Made by a program: the position numbers and the translations under genes. 64,000 nucleotides of DNA from contig SVAL01000001.1 of NCBI GenBank assembly GCA_015059405.1, forward strand, positions 161,988 through 225,987. The letters run 5' to 3'. Below the pieces are notes generated by a model, which saw nothing but the letters and a program-made list of their open reading frames with translations, was not told the origin of the DNA and did no database searches. This document shows, in pieces, positions 28,726 through 37,426 of the stretch (the stretch's first letter is position 1; every line of letters begins with the position of its first letter). The DNA comes from Bacillota bacterium (GTDB lineage Bacteria; Bacillota_I; Bacilli_A; RF39; UBA660).

Positions 28726-28754
28726 ATTGTAACATAAACTACTACTTTAGTCAA
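28726..28754 (-). promoter_or_regulatory. Promoter of rplU-prp-rpmA
   Basis: Minus strand TTGACT (28749-28754), 17-bp spacer, TACAAT (28726-28731). Confidence 0.8.
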
Positions 28755-28776
28755 GTAATACTAAGTTATCTACATT

Positions 28777-29562
28777 TTAAAACCATTTTCTTTTTTGTTT
28801 TTGAGGAACTACGGGTTCTGGTAAAGGTTCTTTCTTTTCTTCGGGTAATTGATCTTTTAACATTTCTTTAAATACAATTTGTAATCTTTTTACTTCTTCA
28901 TCTAATTTATCTTGATTTTGAGCTCTTGGTGAACGATAGTTACACTCTTCATCTGGAAGGTCTAATAATTCAACATCTTCTAAAGAAGCTATGTGGCTAT
29001 AATTTTTTACTTTATTAGGGTTTAATTTTGCACCTATACTACCTTTAAAGTTTGTTTCCCATAATTTACATCCGTCAAAAGACTGATTAGTAAAATCAAC
29101 ACCATTTAAAGAAGCATGGCTTAAATCTTTTTCAAAGATTGTTTGAGGATTAATTCTTACGTTTTTACAACCATTAAAACGTGTTGCAGTTAATTTTACT
29201 CCTTCGAATAAATCCTTTTGATTCATATCTTCGTTTCCAATAATTGTAATATTTTCATCAAGTTCTGTTTGACTTAGATCTTTTTCATATAAATTTTGTG
29301 GATTAAAGCATATATTATGTGTCCCGAATAGTTTGGTGCCTGAAAGTTTAACATTATCAAAGGGTAAATTTCTACAATCTATTTTTTTAAGTAAATTTAA
29401 CATTATGTGATTTAATCTATAATATTTGTTTCCTTTCTTATCTTCTTCTTCATCAAAGAATAACTCTATCATTTCTTCTTTACTATAAGGTAAAAGTATT
29501 GGAGCTTCAGGAGTTACATTATATAATACTTCATACATAGCCTTTCTTTTTACTGTTATCAT
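28777..29562 (-). CDS. Pentapeptide-repeat-like protein
   Basis: The 261-aa protein contains a degenerate right-handed beta-helix pattern at about 60-195. It shows DNVKLSGTKLFGTH, LFEGVKLTATRFNGC, LSHASLNGVDFTNQSFDGC and TNFKGSIGAKL-type repeats, with Leu/Phe in each fifth position. Two copies of an 'N-PQ-(N/T)-(L/I)-(Y/F)-EKDLS' linker lie between them (near 78 and 138). The C-terminus is coiled and Pro-rich and ends KRKWF. The role is unknown. An AAGGAG site precedes the ATG. Confidence 0.6.
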   Translation of the reverse strand: MITVKRKAMYEVLYNVTPEAPILLPYSKEEMIELFFDEEEDKKGNKYYRLNHIMLNLLKKIDCRNLPFDNVKLSGTKLFGTHNICFNPQNLYEKDLSQTELDENITIIGNEDMNQKDLFEGVKLTATRFNGCKNVRINPQTIFEKDLSHASLNGVDFTNQSFDGCKLWETNFKGSIGAKLNPNKVKNYSHIASLEDVELLDLPDEECNYRSPRAQNQDKLDEEVKRLQIVFKEMLKDQLPEEKKEPLPEPVVPQKQKRKWF

Positions 29563-29613
29563 AGTTCTCCTTCTTTCTTAGGTAATATTTTAATACAATT
29601 TATATATTTTTCA

Positions 29614-29642
29614 ATAAAAAAAGAAATATTATTTATATTTCT
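29614..29642 (-). terminator. Terminator of yneF
   Basis: AGAAATAT pairs with ATATTTCT, followed by a run of T on the minus strand. Confidence 0.65.
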
Positions 29643-29838
29643 CCATTTGTTTCATAATTTGATTAATTTGTTTTTGTGATGGTTTTCTTCCCATTTGTAA
29701 CATTAATGATTTAATCATTTCTTCGTTTATAGGTGGGTTCTTTTTTAAATAATTTTCCATTACTTTTCTACATACAAAGAAACCAATAACAGCACCTAAT
29801 ACTAATCCAATTACTAACCATAGTATATTCATCCACAT
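29629..29838 (-). CDS. yneF: YneF family (UPF0154) membrane protein
   Basis: The 69-aa protein has one N-terminal transmembrane helix (about 4-25) and the family signature [20 protein letters not shown] followed by [16 protein letters not shown]. Its role is unknown in Bacillus as well. It follows sirA as in Bacillus (tkt-yneE-yneF). Confidence 0.88.
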   Translation of the reverse strand: MWMNILWLVIGLVLGAVIGFFVCRKVMENYLKKNPPINEEMIKSLMLQMGRKPSQKQINQIMKQMEKYK

Positions 29839-29883
29839 ATTAATTTCATCTCCTATATAGGTATTTTACTAAAAATTATATGT

Positions 29884-30309
29884 TTAGACAAGTGTTTTAA
29901 CTCTTGATAAAAAGAAATAATCATCATTTTTAAAATTACATGCGAATAAAAATGGTTCATATTTGTTAAGAAGTTCAAAAAATTCTGTATAATCATGAAT
30001 AGTATTTATTGTTATATGTGTTGTTTTTATCTTCATTAAACTAACTTCTTTGTTATATAGATTATTTATAATATGTTCATCGTTATTTTTAGAATATCTT
30101 AATTTATCTTTTAAGTCATTACATATTTTATTATCTATATTTGTTTTATTTATACTTTTTGCGACTTGTTTAAAGAGGCTATAACCATATTCTAAATCTC
30201 TTTTATTCATTTCATATATTTCTAAAAATATATTATATAAAGCTTTAGGATAGTCTTTATATAACTCGTAGATTTCTTCTTTTACACTAAAAATAAAATA
30301 TATTTTCAT
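29884..30309 (-). CDS. sirA: SirA-family protein (sporulation inhibitor of replication)
   Basis: Bacillus SirA (YneE) binds DnaA domain I and blocks new rounds of replication at the onset of sporulation. This 141-aa protein is similar in length. It shares the start (YxxxxKEE-like VKEEIYELY) and the end, FLFACNFKNDDYFFLSRVKTLV-type, matching the CFLAMDF...W-NPVK end of SirA. It also lies between tkt and yneF exactly as in Bacillus. Sequence similarity is weak in the middle, so the family call rests on both order and ends. Confidence 0.65.
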   Translation of the reverse strand: MKIYFIFSVKEEIYELYKDYPKALYNIFLEIYEMNKRDLEYGYSLFKQVAKSINKTNIDNKICNDLKDKLRYSKNNDEHIINNLYNKEVSLMKIKTTHITINTIHDYTEFFELLNKYEPFLFACNFKNDDYFFLSRVKTLV

Positions 30310-30356
30310 ATCATCACCTATTTTTAGTATAAAGAATGCTTCTATCGATTAATGTA

Positions 30357-30384
30357 GAAAAAAAGAATTAACTTAATAATTCTT
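30357..30384 (-). terminator. Terminator of tkt
   Basis: AAGAATTA pairs with TAATTCTT, followed by a T run on the minus strand; overlaps the stop region. Confidence 0.7.
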
Positions 30385-32344
30385 CTATTTTTTTAATTAT
30401 ATCTTTTTCTGTAAAATTGAATTTATTTAAAATATCATCTTTTTTACCACTATATCCGAAACTATTTATATTAAATAAATAATTATCATCTTTTACATAT
30501 TTATACCATGAATATGAAGATGATGCTTCTATTACGAAAGTTTTAGTGTTTTCAGGAAGAATTTCTTTTTTATATTTTTCATCTTGTCTTTCAAATACTT
30601 CTATTGATGGCATTGATACAATTCTTATATCATAACCTTTGCTTTCTAGTTCTTTTTTTACTTTTGATGTAAGTGTTAGTTCTTCACCTGTAGTTATAAT
30701 AATTGCATCTAATTTTTTTCTTTCTTTTTCTAATATATAAGCACCTTTCATTGTTTCATTTATATTAGTAAATTCATTAATTTCTACTTTATTTCTACCT
30801 AAAACTAATGCAGCTGGTTTTCTATTTTCAAAAATAGCTTTATAAGAACCAATTACTTCATTTGAATCAGCAGGACGATATACATCTAAGTTTGGAATAC
30901 TTCTTAAAGCAATTAGTTGTTCTACTGGTTGATGAGTTGGTCCATCTTCTCCTACAGTAATTGAATCATGTGTAAATACATAAATAACTGGTAAATCCAT
31001 TAATGCACTCATTCTGATTGCTGGTTTTGCGTAATCTGAGAATGAGAAAAATGTTGATGCGAATGGTGTTAGACCTGTTAGAGCAATACCATTAGCGATA
31101 GATGACATAGCATGTTCTCTAATACCAAAATGAATATTTCTACCAAGTGGATAATTATTTGAGAAAGCACTACTACTATTTATTTTAGAATTTGTAGATT
31201 TACTAACATCGGCACTACCACCAATTAAGAACGGATATACGTCACTAATAGCATTTAATACTTTACCGCTTGATTCACGAGTTGCTTCTTTCATATCAAC
31301 AGGTGAATCATAAATAATATCTTTTAATTTAACAGGATTTCTAAAATTAATAATTTGATTTAATTCTTTTTTAGCATTTGAATCAAGTTCATTATATCTT
31401 TTTTGCCAATTTTCATATAAATGATCACAACGATCTTTAATAGATTGTTGCATTGACTCTAAGGCTTCTGCATTTGGTTGAAAAGCAATATCTCTTAAGT
31501 CTAACTTTTCTTTGACGTTTGTTATGTCTTCTTTTGATAGTGGTGAACCATGTACTGCAGAAGATGCTTGATTTATTGAATGTTTTCCAATTACAGTATG
31601 AATTTCAATAAGTGTTGGTTTATCTGATTGTTTTGCTTTTTCTATTGCAGCATCTATATCATTAGTTATTTCACCATCAGCTACATTAATATAATTCCAT
31701 CCTTGTGATTCAAAACGCATTTTTATATTTTCATTAAAACTATTATCAAGACTTCCATCTAGTGTAATACCATTTGAATCCATAAGAACAATAAGTTTAT
31801 TTAAACCAAGTTTTCCAGCTAGTGAGCAAACTTCATAACTTACTCCTTCCATTAAGTCCCCTTCTCCACAAAGAACATAAGTATAATAATTAATTATATC
31901 TTCACCAAAATATTTTTCTTGATGCTTTTCACCTATTGCTATACCTACAGCAGTAGCTATTCCTTGACCAAGAGGACCAGTAGAAACATCTACTCCTGGT
32001 GTTACATCTATTTCTGGATGTCCTGGTGTTTTAGAATCTATTTTTCTAAAGTCTTTTAAATCATCTAATGTTAAATTATAACCAGACATATAAAGGGTTG
32101 CATATAATAAACTTGAACCATGCCCTGCAGACATAACAAATCTATCTCTATTAATCCATTTATCATCTTTTGGATTAACAACAAGATGATTTGCATATAA
32201 TGTTGTTAATATTGGCGCAGCACCAAGAGCAATACCAGGGTGTCCACTACTAGCATTATCTATCATATCTATAGATAAACCTCTAATATTATCTATTATC
32301 TTTTTATCTACTTGATTGTTTTCTTTTTTAAATCCTATCATCAT
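30368..32344 (-). CDS. tkt: Transketolase
   Basis: Transketolase moves C2 units between sugar phosphates with thiamine diphosphate (ThDP) in the pentose-phosphate pathway. The 658-aa protein has the full layout: SSGHPGIALGAAP at the N-terminus, GHGSSLLYA, GPLGQGIATAVGIA and the ThDP motif GEGDLMEGVSYE. The pyrimidine-binding part is HDSITVGEDGPTHQPVEQL with HFGIREHAM. SirA and YneF genes follow. ATG 32344 follows GGTGATAAT; a second ATG at 32341 is equally possible. Confidence 0.96.
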   Translation of the reverse strand: MMIGFKKENNQVDKKIIDNIRGLSIDMIDNASSGHPGIALGAAPILTTLYANHLVVNPKDDKWINRDRFVMSAGHGSSLLYATLYMSGYNLTLDDLKDFRKIDSKTPGHPEIDVTPGVDVSTGPLGQGIATAVGIAIGEKHQEKYFGEDIINYYTYVLCGEGDLMEGVSYEVCSLAGKLGLNKLIVLMDSNGITLDGSLDNSFNENIKMRFESQGWNYINVADGEITNDIDAAIEKAKQSDKPTLIEIHTVIGKHSINQASSAVHGSPLSKEDITNVKEKLDLRDIAFQPNAEALESMQQSIKDRCDHLYENWQKRYNELDSNAKKELNQIINFRNPVKLKDIIYDSPVDMKEATRESSGKVLNAISDVYPFLIGGSADVSKSTNSKINSSSAFSNNYPLGRNIHFGIREHAMSSIANGIALTGLTPFASTFFSFSDYAKPAIRMSALMDLPVIYVFTHDSITVGEDGPTHQPVEQLIALRSIPNLDVYRPADSNEVIGSYKAIFENRKPAALVLGRNKVEINEFTNINETMKGAYILEKERKKLDAIIITTGEELTLTSKVKKELESKGYDIRIVSMPSIEVFERQDEKYKKEILPENTKTFVIEASSSYSWYKYVKDDNYLFNINSFGYSGKKDDILNKFNFTEKDIIKKIEELLS

Positions 32345-32361
32345 ATTATCACCTATTATTT

Positions 32362-32370
32362 ATTATAACA
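32362..32370 (-). promoter_or_regulatory. Extended -10 promoter of tkt
   Basis: TGTTATAAT on the minus strand about 17 bases before the start. Confidence 0.5.
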
Positions 32371-32381
32371 TATTATCATTT

Positions 32382-33206
32382 TTATATAAATTCTTTTTCG
32401 ATGTGTTCAAGTGCATATTTAACACCATCTTCATCGTTTGTCTTTGTAATAAAAGTAGCTTTAGATTTTAATTCATCACAAGCATTTCCCATAGCTACTT
32501 TATAATTAACTGCATTAAACATATCTATGTCGTTGATATGATCTCCTATTGCAATACAATTATCTTTAGTAGTATTTACTGTTTTGATAAAGTTTTTTAT
32601 ACCTGTTCCTTTATTTACACCTTTTAATACTACATCATAGAAAAATCCATCAGGACTATCTATTTGTTTTAACTTCATTGTTGTTGATATATTTACTATT
32701 TCTAAAGCTGGAATAGTGTCTAAGAAGTCTTTAACTTTTGTCATTTCGTTGTAACTATAACTTCCTAAGACAAATTGTGTTATATTTTTTGATTCCATAT
32801 CTTTTATACTTCTAATTCTTTTTGTATCTTTTTTCTCATAATTAATATCATAGTTTAAAAAATCGTTACAATATCTGTTTTTTTCTGTATTAAAAGATAT
32901 AGCCATACGATTTTCTTTACAATAATCATATATTGTTTCAAGTATTTTAAATGGGATTTTATCTTGATATATGATTTTCTTTTCTTTTTGATCATATATT
33001 AAACTTCCGTTTGATGAAATTAAATATCTTGATGTGTTGCATTTTTTAGATAATTCAACTAAATAATCATTTGTTCTTCCTGAACAAAAAACTATTTCAA
33101 AATCTTTTTTTTCAATTTCATTCATTGCTTTTATATTGGCTTTTGATACTTTTTTATGTGAATCTGTTAGTGTACCATCTATATCTACAAAGATATATTT
33201 TTTCAT
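32382..33206 (-). CDS. Cof-type HAD hydrolase
   Basis: The 274-aa protein shows HAD motif I VDIDGTLTD (about 6), motif II CSGR and motif IV IAIGDHINDIDMFNAV (about 225), with the large type IIB cap in between. Family members dephosphorylate sugar phosphates or FMN; the substrate is unknown. ATG 33206 is preferred because GGAGGG lies 6-11 bases upstream. Confidence 0.88.
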   Translation of the reverse strand: MKKYIFVDIDGTLTDSHKKVSKANIKAMNEIEKKDFEIVFCSGRTNDYLVELSKKCNTSRYLISSNGSLIYDQKEKKIIYQDKIPFKILETIYDYCKENRMAISFNTEKNRYCNDFLNYDINYEKKDTKRIRSIKDMESKNITQFVLGSYSYNEMTKVKDFLDTIPALEIVNISTTMKLKQIDSPDGFFYDVVLKGVNKGTGIKNFIKTVNTTKDNCIAIGDHINDIDMFNAVNYKVAMGNACDELKSKATFITKTNDEDGVKYALEHIEKEFI

Positions 33207-33222
33207 TTTAAACCCTCCTAAT

Positions 33223-33246
33223 AAAAAAATAGGCAAAACCTATTTT
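33223..33246 (-). terminator. Terminator of the 325-aa membrane protein gene
   Basis: AAAATAGG and CCTATTTT arms around CAAAA, with a T tract on the minus strand; overlaps its stop. Confidence 0.75.
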
Positions 33247-34217
33247 AATAATGACACATTTAATAAAGAATATGAACTACCACTTATATCATATGTATAT
33301 CTATATGTACTTCCATTCTTTATATATTGTTCAAAACTTTGATTTTGATTTGTAATTAATGTTGTGAAGTTTGGATCTTTAAACACGCCATTTTCACTTA
33401 TAAATACTACTTTTACGTCTATGTATAATTTAGTTTTATCTTTAGTTGCTGATTGTAATTCTTGTTGAGTAAATGTATTTATTTGATTAGTATAATTGTA
33501 ACATTTTCCTACATATGCATTACTACCATTATAGATAAACTTTATTGTTTTTTGATATTCATCATTAGTATAGAAATTATAAGTAAACTCATCATAATTA
33601 ACTACTGTTGTAGAAAATCTATTTTTTAATATTTCATCAATTGCTTTTTGTTCAATAATAATATCAGAATTACATGCTTCTTCTATTGTTGTTTTATTTT
33701 TTATTAATGATGCAAAATCATTTGTTTTAGTTACTAAGAATAATTTATTTTTATCTGTTAAATTCTTAATATCCATATTTCCAGTTTTATATATTGCTAA
33801 AGTATCGTTTTCATAATAATCATATTTTAAATTAATAATTTCTTTTTCAAGTGCTTTTATTTCATAATTAGCTGGTGGAATATCACCATCTTCCAATTCA
33901 GTAACTGGTTTTTCATTATCTGATTTGGGTGTTTCTTCTTTATTTTCAGTTTCTTTTTCTTTTTTTGAAGTGTTTGTATCAAAAGGATTAAATATTAATA
34001 CAATTAATAAACCTAATAATACAACTATAATAACTACAAGTAGAAAGAATAATTTTTTTCTTACTTCTTTTTTTTCTTCTTCTGATAATGGTTCCTTTTC
34101 TTGTTCTTCAATTGGTAAAAAACTATCATCGTCGTTTAAATTGGAAATATCAGAATCCATATTTGCTTCTATTTGAACTTTAGCGGTTGATTTCCATTCT
34201 TTTTCTCTATTAGTCAT
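33240..34217 (-). CDS. Single-pass membrane protein of unknown function
   Basis: The 325-aa protein has an acidic cytoplasmic N-terminus (1-52), one transmembrane helix (about 53-76) and a Lys/Glu/Thr/Pro-rich linker (80-115). An extracellular domain of about 210 residues follows, rich in Asn, Tyr and Thr and containing two Cys (CNSDII..., GKCYNYTN) that might form a disulfide. This is the bitopic layout of Firmicute anchored proteins, without a catalytic motif. It is encoded on the same strand 40 bases after apt. Confidence 0.55.
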   Translation of the reverse strand: MTNREKEWKSTAKVQIEANMDSDISNLNDDDSFLPIEEQEKEPLSEEEKKEVRKKLFFLLVVIIVVLLGLLIVLIFNPFDTNTSKKEKETENKEETPKSDNEKPVTELEDGDIPPANYEIKALEKEIINLKYDYYENDTLAIYKTGNMDIKNLTDKNKLFLVTKTNDFASLIKNKTTIEEACNSDIIIEQKAIDEILKNRFSTTVVNYDEFTYNFYTNDEYQKTIKFIYNGSNAYVGKCYNYTNQINTFTQQELQSATKDKTKLYIDVKVVFISENGVFKDPNFTTLITNQNQSFEQYIKNGSTYRYTYDISGSSYSLLNVSLLK

Positions 34218-34260
34218 CTTCTAGCCTCCCATTTTTATATTCTAATTATATCACTCTTAA

Positions 34261-34794
34261 TTATTCTATTTCAAGATTATTGTTTTCGATTAAAGAAATG
34301 ATATTATCATTAGTTAATTTTATATCTAATACAACATATGCATTTTCCATTATTCCACCATGCATTTCTACTAGTTTTTTACATGCTTTATATGTACCAC
34401 CAGTTGCATAAACATCATCAATAAAAATACATTTTTTATTTTTTAAATCAACGATTGGAATATCAAGTTCAATATTAGAATATTCAGTTGTATCATTAAT
34501 TGTTGCCATAACTGAACCTGGTGGAAGTTTGCCATGTTTTCTTATTGGTACTAGCGGTTTTTCAAGTAATGCAGCTACATATGTTCCCCATAAGAATCCA
34601 CGAGCGTCTGGTGAAATGATATAATCAATATCATCGTTATACTCTAAAACTTTATTTTTTAGTTCAGTAGATACTGTTTTAAATGCTTCTCCATCAGTTA
34701 ATGTAGGTGTTAAATCTACAAAGTTTACTCCTTTTATTGGGAAATCTTTTTCTATGCGATATAAAATATTCTTAGTTTGTTTTACGTTACTCAT
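34261..34794 (-). CDS. apt: Adenine phosphoribosyltransferase
   Basis: Apt converts adenine and PRPP to AMP in salvage. The 177-aa protein has FPIKGVNFVDLTPTL, the SPDARGFLWG stretch and the PRPP loop CIFIDDVYATGGTYKA. ATG 34794 is preferred because GGAGAG is 5-10 bases upstream; ATG 34806 overlaps that site. There is no relA next to it, unlike in Bacillus. Confidence 0.93.
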   Translation of the reverse strand: MSNVKQTKNILYRIEKDFPIKGVNFVDLTPTLTDGEAFKTVSTELKNKVLEYNDDIDYIISPDARGFLWGTYVAALLEKPLVPIRKHGKLPPGSVMATINDTTEYSNIELDIPIVDLKNKKCIFIDDVYATGGTYKACKKLVEMHGGIMENAYVVLDIKLTNDNIISLIENNNLEIE

Positions 34795-34849
34795 ACTACT
34801 CTCCATTATCTATTATTTTCCATAAATATTATACTATTTTTTTATAAAA

Positions 34850-34875
34850 ATAAAAAGAACTATTTACTAGTTCTT
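34850..34875 (-). terminator. Terminator of the cation transporter gene
   Basis: AAGAACTA pairs with TAGTTCTT; T tract on the minus strand; overlaps the stop. Confidence 0.75.
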
Positions 34876-35762
34876 TTACTTGTTTTATTATCTTTTTTTA
34901 TTTCGATTGGATTAACATGAATTACAGCTAAATATATTTCTTCAATTTCTTTTATTATTTCTTTTTCTAAATTATCTGCGATTTCATGACTTTCAAAAGT
35001 TGACAAATTACCATCTACAAATATTGTTACTGATATTTGGTATTTATATCCTACAGGGGTTGAGTTAAAATGTCTTATCTTTTTTATTTCTTTATGTTTA
35101 TCAATTATCTTTAATACTTTTTCTTTTGCTTCTTCAGATATTGATTTATCCATTAAGACATCATAACTATCTTTAAATATTTTAGCTGATGTATAAAATA
35201 TCCATATAGAAATACCAATTCCTACTATTCCATCTAACCAATATATGTTTATTAATGAAAATAAACATGAAATTAAGTTAAAAGTTGTTATAATACAATC
35301 ATTTCTGTGATCATATGAATTAGCTTTAATTAATAGGTTATTATGTTTATTTGCAAGTTTATTTGTATATATAAATAGACATAACTTTGTTAGTATTGTA
35401 ATTATACATACAATAATTAACCATATAGAAAACGTATATTTATCTTGATTTATTATTGATGATATGGAATCTATTAATATCTTTATAGACATGATAATCA
35501 TAACCAAACTAATTAGCATTGAATATATGTATTCTGCTTTACCATGTCCAAGATTATGATCATCATCTGAAGGAATGTTAGCTATTTTATTACCGATATA
35601 TGTCATAAGAGAAGAAAATATATCTCCGGCACTATTAAATGAATCAGCTATCATTGCTTGACTATTAGTAATAAAACCTATTATGCTTTTTATGATAAGC
35701 AAAAAAACATTACCTATTATTCCTAAAATGCTAGCTATTTTTACACTTTTATATCTTTCCAT
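34860..35762 (-). CDS. Cation diffusion facilitator transporter
   Basis: CDF proteins export divalent metals in exchange for protons. The 300-aa protein has about six transmembrane helices and a C-terminal cytoplasmic domain (about 210-290). The metal site in the second helix reads ADSFNSAGDIFSS (Asp-x3-x3-Asp with Asn where zinc-type CDFs have His), and GHGKAEY follows. The His-to-Asn change is known from manganese/iron type members such as MntE, so manganese is plausible but not shown. Confidence 0.88.
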   Translation of the reverse strand: MERYKSVKIASILGIIGNVFLLIIKSIIGFITNSQAMIADSFNSAGDIFSSLMTYIGNKIANIPSDDDHNLGHGKAEYIYSMLISLVMIIMSIKILIDSISSIINQDKYTFSIWLIIVCIITILTKLCLFIYTNKLANKHNNLLIKANSYDHRNDCIITTFNLISCLFSLINIYWLDGIVGIGISIWIFYTSAKIFKDSYDVLMDKSISEEAKEKVLKIIDKHKEIKKIRHFNSTPVGYKYQISVTIFVDGNLSTFESHEIADNLEKEIIKEIEEIYLAVIHVNPIEIKKDNKTSKRTSK

Positions 35763-35769
35763 AGTACAC

Positions 35770-36063
35770 CTACTTGTTTATCTTTTTTATTCTTTTTTTA
35801 ATTAATAATATTAGTTCTATTGGTCCATTAATTTTATTTAGTACTAATAATGCATCTTGTAATTTAGTTTTTAATGGGGTTTCTTTTTCTATTTCTTCAG
35901 ATACTTTTTTATATTCATAATTATCAATTGGATTAACTTCAATAAAGTCTTTTATATAATTTTCAATATCTTTTAACACATATACTTTTAAATCATATTC
36001 GTCCATTTCTCTTACACCAAAATATCCGCTTACAAAATATTTAAATTGATCTTTTAAATCCAT
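35770..36063 (-). CDS. Hypothetical small helical protein
   Basis: This 97-aa acidic/basic protein has no signal peptide and no recognised domain. It ends in a hydrophobic-basic helix (LILLIKKRIKKINK). It precedes the CDF gene by 7 bases and probably shares its transcript. Confidence 0.5.
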   Translation of the reverse strand: MDLKDQFKYFVSGYFGVREMDEYDLKVYVLKDIENYIKDFIEVNPIDNYEYKKVSEEIEKETPLKTKLQDALLVLNKINGPIELILLIKKRIKKINK

Positions 36064-36104
36064 ATTATCACCTAGTCTTGCTTTTTAATTTTATCATAGA
36101 AAGT

Positions 36105-36128
36105 AAAAAGTAGATATAAAATCTACTT
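36105..36128 (-). terminator. Terminator of the nucleotidase gene
   Basis: AAGTAGAT pairs with ATCTACTT over ATAAA; T tract on the minus strand; overlaps the stop. Confidence 0.78.
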
Positions 36129-36686
36129 ATTTTGATTTAATAATTTGTTTTTTATATCTAACCAACTATTTACTCTTTCAATACCTAATTCTTTTAATTC
36201 TTCATCTGTCATTTTTTCATTGTGCCATGCTGTAAACATTAGATTTCTTTTACAATTGGTTAAATTCGATGGTTTATCATCTATCTTGATATCTACATCT
36301 AAAAGTGATTTATCATATATAAATATATATTGAAATGGTGTAATAAATGGTAATTCTTTATGAAGATAATCACATTTTTGTTTTAATACGACGCTTGATT
36401 CAACTGGGATATCTCTAAATATATAAGATGTTCCTATATATACATCATAATACTTATTTAATTCTTCAATTGTTTCTTTAGCACCTGGTAGTAATGTACA
36501 ATAATCATACATATTTTTAGTTACAAACCATTTAAAGAATGCTTCTTTATCAGGAAGAACATCTTGCATATGAAATTCTTTAAAATAATCCATTTCATAG
36601 TTTGTTCCTAAAAATTCATTTATTAAATGAAGAAAACCACCTTGAGTTATTACATCGTCCATATCAATCATTATTTTTTGTTTCAT
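36123..36686 (-). CDS. 5' nucleotidase-like HAD hydrolase (NT5C type)
   Basis: The 187-aa protein starts MKQKIMIDMDDVITQGG with the HAD DxDD motif typical of 5'(3')-deoxyribonucleotidases. GTSYIF (motif II region) and DVDIKIDDKPSNL (motif IV) follow. Such enzymes dephosphorylate pyrimidine deoxynucleotides. AGAGGTGAT precedes ATG. It is monocistronic. Confidence 0.75.
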   Translation of the reverse strand: MKQKIMIDMDDVITQGGFLHLINEFLGTNYEMDYFKEFHMQDVLPDKEAFFKWFVTKNMYDYCTLLPGAKETIEELNKYYDVYIGTSYIFRDIPVESSVVLKQKCDYLHKELPFITPFQYIFIYDKSLLDVDIKIDDKPSNLTNCKRNLMFTAWHNEKMTDEELKELGIERVNSWLDIKNKLLNQNK

Positions 36687-36719
36687 ATAATCACCTCTAA
36701 TTATATTAATTATATACTA

Positions 36720-37415
36720 TTAAAATAATTTTTGCTTAATTTTTTGGTCTGTTTTTTTAGCAGATGTTGCTAGTTGTTTTTCTAAAGCACTATTATCCAT
36801 AGATAATAATCTGTTTTTAAAATACTCAATATCTTCATCATCAGTAAAAGTATTGGCAGTTAAATATAAATACATATTCTTTTTACTTCCAAATACTTCT
36901 TTTATTAGAGCTGGTTCAAAAGTTAAGGCTGCACATACTAAAGTTTCAGGATCTTTTGAATCTTTTATTGCTTCTAGTGTTTCATCATATAGTTTCTTTT
37001 CATATAAATATACTTTTAACTGATTTAATACTTCTAGTTCTTCAGCGCTTTCTGGTAGAGTTTTTTTGATTGCTCTTACTGCTAGTGCAACTATTTCATC
37101 ATCTTCTGGTTTATTTAATCCAATATATGCAGCAATTGTTCTAGCATTACCATTTTTGTATACTATTTGTTTTATTTCTTCTTCAAGTTGTAAATTTAGT
37201 TTTCTACTATATTTATATGCAAAATTTAAATCTATTTCATTCATTGAAACATGATATAGAAAGTCTGATTTAATTTTATCTAAATCTAACTCCTTCTTAT
37301 CTTCGTCAGTAAAAGTAGATAGTACTTCTAATAATAGACCATATTCTTCTGTTACATTATCTCCACCAATACTTCCATATATTCTTTCATATATTTCTTG
37401 TTTTTTCTTTGTCAT
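36720..37415 (-). CDS. Hypothetical helical protein
   Basis: The 231-aa soluble protein is almost entirely helical, with TPR-like or HEAT-like periodicity (two- or three-helix blocks at about 60-170) and no catalytic motif. The C-terminus is basic (KKTDQKIKQKLF). It begins 11 bases after the coiled-coil phosphoesterase gene, so the two form a small operon, and the pair may act together (inference). Confidence 0.55.
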   Translation of the reverse strand: MTKKKQEIYERIYGSIGGDNVTEEYGLLLEVLSTFTDEDKKELDLDKIKSDFLYHVSMNEIDLNFAYKYSRKLNLQLEEEIKQIVYKNGNARTIAAYIGLNKPEDDEIVALAVRAIKKTLPESAEELEVLNQLKVYLYEKKLYDETLEAIKDSKDPETLVCAALTFEPALIKEVFGSKKNMYLYLTANTFTDDEDIEYFKNRLLSMDNSALEKQLATSAKKTDQKIKQKLF

Positions 37416-37426
37416 AATTACTCCTT

